Shown here: in pieces, positions 8,746 to 16,155 of the stretch
Numbering within the stretch: the first letter of the stretch is position 1
How the letters are laid out: every line of letters begins with the position of its first letter
NCBI RefSeq assembly: GCF_017893945.1
Contig: NZ_CP054257.1
Location: forward strand, 1,054,001 to 1,118,000
Reading direction: 5' to 3'
Length of the DNA: 64,000 nucleotides
From: Treponema parvum
Lineage (GTDB): Bacteria; Spirochaetota; Spirochaetia; Treponematales; Treponemataceae
Notes under the pieces: model-generated
Database searches by the model: none
The model's input: only the letters and a program-made list of their open reading frames with translations
What the model was told of the DNA's origin: nothing
Program-made: the position numbers and the translations under genes

Positions 8746-11328
8746 CTAATTCAGCAAAAAGTTATAGTCCGGGCCTTTTTTATAGTCGTCTCGGTCTTCA
8801 AATTCGTCTTCATCATCTTCTTCCTGCACGGAACCTTTCCCTTCCAAAAAGCTCAAGTCGACTTTAAGAGGATTTGTGTCTAAAATTTCCGTACGTTTGG
8901 CTCCCGACTGATACATTTCCCGTTTTATGCGCCACAGGGCGAGCGATCTGCTGTCGGAATTTCCTCCGTGTACGCTGCATAATTGCGTAGGCTGTGTCCC
9001 TTCAAGAAACCACTGCCTTGTGGTATTTTTGCCGCATTCGGGGGTTACAAGTCCTCCGCTTTCGGAACAGATCGTTACTTCTATTACGCCGTTAAGCGGT
9101 TTTGTAAAATCTTTAAACGGCAGGCCGCTGTGTATCTCCCCAAAATAGTCGCCCCATGCCACGCCCGCTAAGGTTGAACCTGTGATGCTAAGTCCCAAAG
9201 ACTGACCGGGTTTGTCGAACCCGAACCAAAAGGCCGCCGTATAATAAGGCGTGTATCCTACAGTCCATGCGTCGGCCCAGTTTTGCGTCGTTCCCGTTTT
9301 GCCTGCGGCGGGGATCCTATAGGTTTTCCCTTTTTCATCCTTGTAGGAAAGTTTTGATCCGGAAGGTTCCTTCCAGTTTGTAGATTGACGGTTCAATCCC
9401 CATGCCAGCGTACCGGAGTCGACGGTATTTTGAAGAAGTTTCGTCATGACAAAGGCCGTTTGAGGAGTGATTATTTGAGCCGCTCCTCCTTTGTTTTTTT
9501 GTTTTTCAAGGATGTCCCGTTCCGGATTCAAAATCACATTTCCGTTTTTGTCTTCGACGGAGCGTATTGCGATCGGAGTGATTTCTCTTCCGCCGTTTGC
9601 AAAAATCGCAAAAGCGCGCGCCATTTCTATAGGCCGCACGGCGCAAACCCCAAGACCCAAAGGATACCCGGGTATAAATGCGCGGGAAGGCAATTCTTCC
9701 TTAGGAATGCCTAAGAGCGCGACGGAGCGTTTTATCGCCGCGTCGAAACCTATTCCATCAAGAACTTTTAGCGAAGGAACGTTCATGGAATGGGCTAGGG
9801 CGTACCAGAGCTGCACGTTACCCATCCATGCGCCTTTAAAGTTTTGAGGAATGTAAGGCTTGCCGTCGGCGGTATAAAAAACAACTGGAGTGTCGGAAAT
9901 TTCCGTTGCAGCGGTAAATTTTTTGGAATCTATGGCGGCGGAATAATAAAGGGGCTTAAAAGTAGAACCGGGCTGAAGCTTTGCCTGCACTGCGCGGATA
10001 AACTGATTTTCCTGATCGAATTTGCTTCCGCCCACGAGGGCCGTTATGTAGCCTGTTTCGTTGTCGATGGAAATCATCGTTCCCTCTATCGTCGTCTTTT
10101 TTTCCGCCTGTTTTGCCAGTGAATTTGTTCTGTTTACGACGCCGATTTTAACGCCTTCCATTCCGAACATCAGCGACATAATATCTATTACGGGATTTAT
10201 TTCATTTATGTACTTCGAACGTGAAACCGCCTCCGTCCTCTGTTCCGAAACCTTTATTGCCGGTAAGTCGAACGTAAGCGATAAAAGTTCGGTTATGGGG
10301 ATATATTTACTGAATGAAGTCGACATTCGGCCGCTGCTTGACTGCTGATAAAGCCTGTTTGCGCGGGCGATATATGTGTCCATAACTTCCTGTGCCGCTC
10401 TTTGGTGCCTTAGATCGAGCGTCGTATTTACGGTAAAACCGCTTGTGTAGATGTCTCCCGCGCCGTAGATCATGTTTCCGAGCTCGCGTCTCACGTATTC
10501 GCTGAACCACGGAGCCTTATCGTCCCTCATAAAATAGGCCGACGTGCTGGTTCTCGTATAGTCGAAGTCGAGCCAATAATTGTTAAAAGATTCGTCCGCT
10601 TCCGCGCGGGTTAAATATCCCGCTTCCACCATGGAGTTAAGAACGTCCTGCTGGCGGTTCATCGCCCTGTTGGGATGATCGAAAGGATTGTAAAACGCGG
10701 GATTCGACAGCTGTATGACAAGTATTGCGGCTTCCGCAGGAGTTATTTGAGTCGCGTCATGCCCGAAATAATATTTTGAAGCGGCGTTGACGCCGTATGT
10801 TCCTCCGCCGAAATATATGCGATTCAAATACAGCTCAAGTATTTCATTTTTTGAATATCGCCTTTCCATCTGAATCGCCCACCACAATTCTTTTATCTTT
10901 CTCATAAGCGATATTTCGGTACGGTCGCAGTAAAGAGTACCCGCGATCTGCTGCGTAAGAGTGGAGCCTCCCCCTAAGGACCGACCCGTAAGCTTTCCGG
11001 CTACGGCTCTCAAAACGGCTTTTACGCTGAACCCTCGGTGCTCAAAAAATATTTTATCTTCTCTCGTGATCAAAGCGTCTATCATATGCTGCGGGAGGCG
11101 CTGCAAGCTGATTATTTCACGTTTTTCATCGGAAGCGAATTCCGTTATGAGTTCTCCGTTTATATCTAAAAGTTTTGTTGACAGTGCGGTTGTAAATTCC
11201 GTAAAATTTTCATTATTTTTTATGTTTAAAGTCGCTGCGATTCCGGCTCCGAGTGCAGCTCCTATGCAAATTGCGCCTAAAAACAAAAGCGCCGCCAAAA
11301 CAACGGTGGCCCTGCGTATTTTTACCAT
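8746..11328 (-). CDS. Class A penicillin-binding protein (transglycosylase-transpeptidase)
   Basis: Bifunctional peptidoglycan synthase, 860 residues. A short cytoplasmic stub and signal anchor (VVLAALLFLGAICIGAALG) precede the GT51 glycosyltransferase (EDKIFFEHRG near 89, then GGGSTLTQQIA). The transpeptidase has the serine motif STFK near 453, SMN near 512 and KTGT near 676. The tail is acidic. The frame can extend to a TTG at 11364, but that TTG is the start of a consensus TTGACA -35 box, so I choose the ATG at 11328. It lacks a Shine-Dalgarno. The ParB-domain gene follows 27 nt downstream. Confidence 0.95.
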   Translation of the reverse strand: MVKIRRATVVLAALLFLGAICIGAALGAGIAATLNIKNNENFTEFTTALSTKLLDINGELITEFASDEKREIISLQRLPQHMIDALITREDKIFFEHRGFSVKAVLRAVAGKLTGRSLGGGSTLTQQIAGTLYCDRTEISLMRKIKELWWAIQMERRYSKNEILELYLNRIYFGGGTYGVNAASKYYFGHDATQITPAEAAILVIQLSNPAFYNPFDHPNRAMNRQQDVLNSMVEAGYLTRAEADESFNNYWLDFDYTRTSTSAYFMRDDKAPWFSEYVRRELGNMIYGAGDIYTSGFTVNTTLDLRHQRAAQEVMDTYIARANRLYQQSSSGRMSTSFSKYIPITELLSLTFDLPAIKVSEQRTEAVSRSKYINEINPVIDIMSLMFGMEGVKIGVVNRTNSLAKQAEKKTTIEGTMISIDNETGYITALVGGSKFDQENQFIRAVQAKLQPGSTFKPLYYSAAIDSKKFTAATEISDTPVVFYTADGKPYIPQNFKGAWMGNVQLWYALAHSMNVPSLKVLDGIGFDAAIKRSVALLGIPKEELPSRAFIPGYPLGLGVCAVRPIEMARAFAIFANGGREITPIAIRSVEDKNGNVILNPERDILEKQKNKGGAAQIITPQTAFVMTKLLQNTVDSGTLAWGLNRQSTNWKEPSGSKLSYKDEKGKTYRIPAAGKTGTTQNWADAWTVGYTPYYTAAFWFGFDKPGQSLGLSITGSTLAGVAWGDYFGEIHSGLPFKDFTKPLNGVIEVTICSESGGLVTPECGKNTTRQWFLEGTQPTQLCSVHGGNSDSRSLALWRIKREMYQSGAKRTEILDTNPLKVDLSFLEGKGSVQEEDDEDEFEDRDDYKKGPDYNFLLN

Positions 11329-11335
11329 AGATAAA

Positions 11336-11364
11336 AGAATAGGAAAATTATATCTCTTTGTCAA
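11336..11364 (-). promoter_or_regulatory. Consensus promoter giving a leaderless pbp transcript
   Basis: On the minus strand TTGACA (11364-11359), exactly 17 nt, TATTCT (11341-11336), then seven bases to the A of the ATG at 11328. The expected start point is the start codon itself. Confidence 0.7.
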
Positions 11365-11490
11365 TTAAGCGTTGAATCGCTCTAAACATGCGGCATTAAG
11401 GGGCGCCATGTGACGCGAACATGGAAAGTCGAAAAGCCGCGCATTGAATCGTGCTAAGGGGCGTCATTTGCGTGCAATCCTAAAAGCCGT

Positions 11491-11518
11491 AAAAAAAATG
11501 GCCGGTGTGAACCGGCCA
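11491..11518 (-). terminator. Rho-independent terminator of the envelope operon
   Basis: Read on minus: TGGCCGGT, loop TCAC, ACCGGCCA, then TTTTTTTT (plus-strand A run 11491-11498). A textbook terminator 95 nt after the PEGA-protein stop. A second imperfect inverted repeat (GCCGG..CCGGC, about 11534-11573) sits between. Confidence 0.85.
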
Positions 11519-11612
11519 ATGCCCCATCAGGCAGCCGGAAACATGGGTGGGAGGGGAAATGTTCCCGGCATTTAAATTATCGTCTTTACGGTTATAAAAC
11601 TTTAAACAAATA

Positions 11613-12611
11613 TCAGTTTTCTTCCGAAACCACGGCTTCGATATTGAGCGAAATGGCATACGATTGCCCTTTTATTGCGGTAAATTTTTTTACAACTTCA
11701 TAATTTCCTAAGACAAAATTGACGGTGTGCTCGCCTTCGGAGATGACGAATTCTTTTACACCGGATCCGATCCTGTTCCCGTCAAAAAAGACCGCCGTGC
11801 CGTCGGGCGCATTCAAAATCGCAGTCGGTTCAATGCTTCTCAGCCGGATATGCATCTCTGTGGTCTTCGCCTGTTCAACATGAATGGTTCTCACTTCGTT
11901 GCGGTAGAATTCCGAAATCAAAGAAAGCGTATGATTGCCCGGATCCAAAAAACTCTCTCCTGCGGTTAAGTCAAAGGGTTTTTCATCGAGGAAAAGGGAA
12001 TAGGCGGAAACTTCTTTTCCTCCGTCAGGATTAACGATTTCAAGCTCAAGCTTTCCCTTATTGATAAGAATGGGTTTTACGGTTATTTCAAATATCAGGT
12101 TGTCGAATTCGTCGGGAGTGCCTTTCATGACTTGCTGCAAGCGCAAAAGAATAAATCCGCTTTTGGTGTCGGGAATAAAACCCATCTTCGCCGAATACGG
12201 ATTGTCTTTTATCGTGTTTTTTTCAATGAGAGGAATCGAAACAGACCACGAAAGCCTTTGCGGCAAAAGTCCCGAGGCGATCGAAGTTCCTGAATAGTCG
12301 ATGCCGTTTTCCGACGGGGCGGGGCTTAATTCATCGAACAGCGACCACGCCATTGAATCCTGCCATACGGCCGCCATAGAAGGAATTTTTACGTCTATGT
12401 AAAGTCCCTGTAAATATGTCATGTCTTTAGGGAAAAAAACGGCCAGAGCGTCGTTTATTCCGAGCTTTAACGGCGGATTTTTACCCGTTACGCTTAGATC
12501 AGTGACGACGGTTTTATGAACCCGGAACATTTGCGCTTTAAGCAGAATTCCCGAGGATAAAAAAAAGAAACAGAGAATAAAAAATTTTTTAGAAAAAGAA
12601 TACTTTTTCAT
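11613..12611 (-). CDS. Secreted PEGA-like domain protein
   Basis: A 332-residue exported protein: basic start then hydrophobic ILCFFFLSSGILLKAQ as signal peptide. The middle is beta-rich without recognised motifs. The C-terminal third holds two PEGA-like repeats, the second reading TAILNAPDGTAVFFDGNRIG, resembling the surface-layer or peptidoglycan-associated PEGA fold. It is the last gene of an operon with a membrane protein and an M23 peptidase, starting 33 nt after the peptidase stop, and is followed by a strong terminator. An envelope role is inferred from this context; the molecular function is unknown. Confidence 0.75.
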   Translation of the reverse strand: MKKYSFSKKFFILCFFFLSSGILLKAQMFRVHKTVVTDLSVTGKNPPLKLGINDALAVFFPKDMTYLQGLYIDVKIPSMAAVWQDSMAWSLFDELSPAPSENGIDYSGTSIASGLLPQRLSWSVSIPLIEKNTIKDNPYSAKMGFIPDTKSGFILLRLQQVMKGTPDEFDNLIFEITVKPILINKGKLELEIVNPDGGKEVSAYSLFLDEKPFDLTAGESFLDPGNHTLSLISEFYRNEVRTIHVEQAKTTEMHIRLRSIEPTAILNAPDGTAVFFDGNRIGSGVKEFVISEGEHTVNFVLGNYEVVKKFTAIKGQSYAISLNIEAVVSEEN

Positions 12612-12644
12612 ACTTTTAAGGAAATTTATCCCCCTGTCAACGGT

Positions 12645-13616
12645 TTATTTTTTTATCATTTTTTGCGGGTCGGAAGGCACGTTGTTTACACGGATCTCAA
12701 AATGCAGATGGGCTCCGGTCGCCATTCCCGTGTGTCCTACCTTTCCTATCACCTGTCCACTGTAAACCGTTTCTCCTTTCTTTGCAATTATCCGGGACAG
12801 GTGAGCGTAGATGCTCGTTATTTTGCCGCCGTGATCTAAAATTATATAGTTGCCGTAAATTCTGTCTCCGTATTCGCAGACGGCGACAGTCGCATTCTTG
12901 CACGCCATTACGTCCGTTCCTTCAGGAACTACAAGGTCTATCCCCTGATGAAAGTGCCACTGCCCCGATATGGGACTGATCCTTTTTCCGAACACGGAAG
13001 AAATTTGAGCGTGAGCGACGGGAATTCTCATCATCGAATCCAGAAAAAAGGCGCGCTCGGTAGGACTGAATCTTTCCTGAGGAAAAAAATAATATTTTTT
13101 CTTGCCGATATTATAGCATATTACATCGTTTTTTTCCAACAGCCGTCCGTCGTTTTTTGCGTAGAGAAGTTTTTCAAAAGGATATTCGGGAGGATCGCAA
13201 ACAAAAATTCCCGCTGCGGTAGGCAGTAAAAGTTCTTTGCCTTCCAATGAAACGTTTTGATCTTCTATTGAATTCACGGTAGCAAGCGTTTCGTAGGGAA
13301 TGGAACAGCGGGAAGCTACGGCAAACAGGGTATCGTTTTTTGAGCCGGTATAGATATAGAATGACTGCAAAGGTTTTTTGTTTTTTGCAAAGTCCATGTA
13401 CGCCTGTTCCGTGTCGCTGTTGTATTGTTTGAAAAGTTCGTCTTTTGCCGACAGTCGATATATGCGCGGCATGTGATTCTTGTCAATCGTTACGGATCTT
13501 ACCACGGCGGCCGTTTGAGACGGCGCTGTTTGTCCTTCTGCCGCAGCACAAATCGTATGAACGGATAAAATAAAAAACAATGTGAAAATGCATCCGGCCT
13601 TTTTTGTCATAAGCAT
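12645..13616 (-). CDS. M23-family peptidoglycan endopeptidase with LysM domain
   Basis: Exported LytM-type zinc endopeptidase, 323 residues. A signal peptide (IFTLFFILSVHTICAAA) is followed by a LysM-like segment (about residues 95-150: FYIYTGSKNDTLFAVASRC) and the M23 domain with HFHQGIDLV near 222 and HLHFE near 303, which supply the zinc ligands. The family cleaves peptide crosslinks or, when degenerate, activates amidases; here the zinc motifs appear intact. Start ATG at 13616 or 13610; neither has a ribosome-binding site, but they lie 4-10 nt after the upstream gene's stop, suggesting translational coupling. Confidence 0.9.
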   Translation of the reverse strand: MLMTKKAGCIFTLFFILSVHTICAAAEGQTAPSQTAAVVRSVTIDKNHMPRIYRLSAKDELFKQYNSDTEQAYMDFAKNKKPLQSFYIYTGSKNDTLFAVASRCSIPYETLATVNSIEDQNVSLEGKELLLPTAAGIFVCDPPEYPFEKLLYAKNDGRLLEKNDVICYNIGKKKYYFFPQERFSPTERAFFLDSMMRIPVAHAQISSVFGKRISPISGQWHFHQGIDLVVPEGTDVMACKNATVAVCEYGDRIYGNYIILDHGGKITSIYAHLSRIIAKKGETVYSGQVIGKVGHTGMATGAHLHFEIRVNNVPSDPQKMIKK

Positions 13617-13620
13617 AAAT

Positions 13621-14001
13621 TCATTTTTGATGCAGGCCGAATTTTACGATTCCGAAACTTATAAAAAAAACGACTGATGAAAGCAGAGCGAGAAGCCGCT
13701 GCCCTTTGAACACAAAATATACGAAAAAAAACAATCCTGCAAAGACCAGCAGGGCTTGAATAAAGGTGAAAAGCACGGACTTTGCAGAACTTTTTTTTAT
13801 CGAACGGATAATTAAAACGCAGATAAAGATAAGAGCCAGAGCTAGAGTACACAAGGTGTAAATGTGCGGGGCTTTGCTTGCAAAATACCACAAAGGCCAA
13901 ACCGCGCTAAGAGCGGCGAGCGTGCAGAATATAATAAGCGACAGGATTTTTATTATGGAAAAAAAGAAAAGCTTATAGCCTTTTAAAACATTTTGTAACA
14001 T
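13621..14001 (-). CDS. Small integral membrane protein
   Basis: 126 residues, strongly hydrophobic with four likely membrane helices (about 13-38, 44-64, 78-100 and 104-121) and basic loops. I do not recognise the family. It is the first gene of the operon with the M23 peptidase and PEGA protein, and its stop lies 4 nt before the peptidase start. No clear Shine-Dalgarno precedes the ATG. An envelope-biogenesis partner role is inferred from context only. Confidence 0.65.
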   Translation of the reverse strand: MLQNVLKGYKLFFFSIIKILSLIIFCTLAALSAVWPLWYFASKAPHIYTLCTLALALIFICVLIIRSIKKSSAKSVLFTFIQALLVFAGLFFFVYFVFKGQRLLALLSSVVFFISFGIVKFGLHQK

Positions 14002-14075
14002 ATTCCGAATAAAAAAGAACGGAGCTGCCCAAAAACTTCAGTTTTCGGACAGTGTCCATTCTAAACTATTTGCAC

Positions 14076-14246
14076 TCAGCCTGCTTCAATCGCATTTACA
14101 GGACATTCCGGTGCACAAGTACCGCAGCTGACGCAGCTTGCTTCGTCAATCACGCGCGCCGTTCCCGTCTCGCTGATCGCTCCGACCGGGCAAACAGGTT
14201 CGCATGATCCGCAGTTTACGCAAGCGTCCGTAATCTTGTAAGCCAT
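14076..14246 (-). CDS. 2[4Fe-4S] ferredoxin
   Basis: 56-residue clostridial-type ferredoxin carrying electrons at low potential in the cytoplasm. Two cluster motifs are complete: CVNCGSCEPVCP and CVSCGTCAPECP. AGGAGGT lies 7 nt before the ATG at 14246, which decides this start over the longer in-frame one at 14267. It stands alone between a membrane protein gene and a divergent MBL hydrolase, and its presence fits an anaerobic lifestyle. Confidence 0.95.
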   Translation of the reverse strand: MAYKITDACVNCGSCEPVCPVGAISETGTARVIDEASCVSCGTCAPECPVNAIEAG

Positions 14247-14424
14247 ATACGACCTCCTGATCGTCAAAATTTGTTTCCCTACGGATAACTATACTCTAAA
14301 ACAATGACGCTTGCAAGCGTAAATAGGTTAGTATAAAATTATTGTGCACATTAAAAACGCGCACCGCCGCTTGAAGTTTTGCTGCGGTTCTGCGGCGAGT
14401 TTGTTGGCTTTATGGATAAGAATT

Positions 14425-15393
14425 ATGGATAAAAATCTGAATCGCATATGTGAAAACGTGTATTTTATTTCCGACAGCACCAACATAGGCGTAATAAGCG
14501 AAAAAACTCCAGACGCCTTAAATATTTACCTTGTAGACGCCGGATGCGCTCCCGACAGAGGCAAAATCATACTTGACATTCTTGAAGAGTATTTTTATAA
14601 AAAGGACAAGACGAAATGCAAGATCAAGGCGGTTATTTGCACACATGCCCACCAGGATCACGTACACGCCGCTTTTTATTTTAAAGAAAAGACGGGATGT
14701 GAAATATGGTGTACGCGAAAAGAACGAGGAAATCTTGAAAACCCTGAATATGAACAGGCGATCATCTGTGGCGGCTTCCCCTTGCCGGAACTTGAGGCGC
14801 CTCTTTACAAAGCAAAACCCGTTTACGACGTTAAGATCGTAGAACCCGACAGCGCTTTTACTCTTTCGGACGGAACTGAAATAAACCTGATTGGACTGCC
14901 GGGCCATCATTTTGAAATGATCGGAGTGCTTGTAAAGACAAAGACAGAAAAGACCGTGCTTTTTGCAGCCGACGCGATATTCGGCCGCGCTCATATGAAA
15001 AAGTATTGGATCCCGTTTTTGCTTGACGAAGGAAGATTTAAAATGTCGCTTAGGAAGATAACGGATCTGCATTCGGACTATCTTTTGCCCAGTCACGGGG
15101 AGCTATTAAACAGCGCAGAGGCCGAAGCGCTTGCAGAATTGAATCGCTACGCCTTGGTTTCGACGGAAAAAGCCGTACTTGAAATTCTTAAAAAACCGCA
15201 CACTGCTGAAGACCTTTTAAAAGCGATAGCGGACATAAATCATATCAATTTGGGCTTGGCGCAATTTATCCTTATAGGCTGTACGATAAGGTCTTATCTA
15301 TCGTATTTATACAGGTCGGGTAAGATAAGCTTTTTTATAAAAGACAACCGCATGCTTTGGCGTGCGGTTAAGTTAAAGAAAGGCGGTCAATAA
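14425..15393 (+). CDS. MBL-fold metallohydrolase
   Basis: A 322-residue metallo-beta-lactamase-fold protein. The dinuclear metal motif THAHQDHVHA (HxHxDH) is near residue 72, GLPGHHFEM supplies the next histidine, and DAIFGRAHM and PSHGELL the later ligands. The C-terminal ~80 residues are helical and may form a winged-helix-like extension. The ATG at 14425 is chosen because residues encoded upstream of it (from 14344) look non-coding. Substrate unknown: the superfamily includes thioesterases, glyoxalase II-like enzymes and nucleases. It converges with deoC. Confidence 0.85.
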   Translation: MDKNLNRICENVYFISDSTNIGVISEKTPDALNIYLVDAGCAPDRGKIILDILEEYFYKKDKTKCKIKAVICTHAHQDHVHAAFYFKEKTGCEIWCTRKERGNLENPEYEQAIICGGFPLPELEAPLYKAKPVYDVKIVEPDSAFTLSDGTEINLIGLPGHHFEMIGVLVKTKTEKTVLFAADAIFGRAHMKKYWIPFLLDEGRFKMSLRKITDLHSDYLLPSHGELLNSAEAEALAELNRYALVSTEKAVLEILKKPHTAEDLLKAIADINHINLGLAQFILIGCTIRSYLSYLYRSGKISFFIKDNRMLWRAVKLKKGGQ

Positions 15394-15401
15394 CCGGCTG
15401 C

Positions 15402-16092
15402 TCAATTTAAACTTTTTAATTCCTGTAAGATCTTTACTCCGCTTGAAGTTCCGATACGGCTTGCGCCCGCCCTTATCATTTCCAAAGCTTTTTCGGCGTC
15501 TCTTATGCCTCCGCTCGCCTTTACGCCCATTGAGTCTCCCACGGTCTTACGCATGAGGCGGACATGATCTGCCGGAATCTTTTGGCGTTCCGAATCCAGT
15601 AGAAGTCTTTACGAAGTCCGCTCCTGCCTCTTTCGCCGCAGAACAGCAAAAAACTATTTCATCGTCGGTTAAGTAGCAGGTTTCGATTATGACCTTAACA
15701 CGAACCTCTCTTTTAAGCGCTTTTCCGTTTTTACGCGCGATGTCAACAACAGTGCGGATGTCCTTTTTTACGTCGTCAAATCTGCCTTCTTTAGCGGCTC
15801 CTATGTCAATCACCATGTCGACTTCACAGGCTCCTTTGTTTATCGCATTTTCCGCTTCAAAAGCTTTTACTTTTGAGGGTGAGGCGCCGAGAGGAAATCC
15901 TATTACGGTGCAGATTCCTACGCTGGATCCTTTTAACAGTTCCGCCGCATAAGCAACGTGTATGGGGTTTACGCATACGCAGGCAAACCCGAATGATATT
16001 GCTTCGCGGCACAAGGCTTCGATGTCGGATCTTTTTGCAAATGCGGATAAGAGAGTGTGGTCTATCAATCCTGCGATTTCTTTTTCAGTCAT
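15402..16092 (-). pseudogene. deoC: Deoxyribose-phosphate aldolase, frameshifted
   Basis: Cleaves 2-deoxyribose-5-phosphate to acetaldehyde and glyceraldehyde-3-phosphate. The first ~170 codons (from the ATG at 16092; AGGAG lies 12 nt upstream) read as normal DeoC through the Schiff-base region [10 protein letters not shown], then reach a stop at 15547. The C-terminus continues in another frame: [45 protein letters not shown], to the stop at 15402. Removing one base from the T run at 15580-15583 restores a single reading frame ([14 protein letters not shown]). The rest shows no decay, so it is either a recent inactivation or a sequencing indel. Confidence 0.88.
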
Positions 16093-16155
16093 AAACTTTA
16101 ACAACTCCTTAAAATTTCAGCTGCCGGCACCGCCCAGAAAACTAAGCCGCGGCTC

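Noticed and set aside
13607..13900. 97-codon minus ORF overlapping the small membrane protein
   Set aside because: Out-of-frame shadow of the hydrophobic protein at 13621-14001.
14030..14070. Terminator after ferredoxin (CCGAAAACT..AGTTTTTGG stem)
   Set aside because: The stem exists but the T tract is about 12 nt away with GC-rich sequence between; not convincing.
14344..14424. 27-codon extension of the MBL hydrolase
   Set aside because: Looks like translated spacer; homologous part begins at the ATG of 14425.
15547..15590. Programmed frameshift in deoC
   Set aside because: No slippery heptamer with downstream structure, and deoC is not known to use frameshifting; a simple indel explains it.
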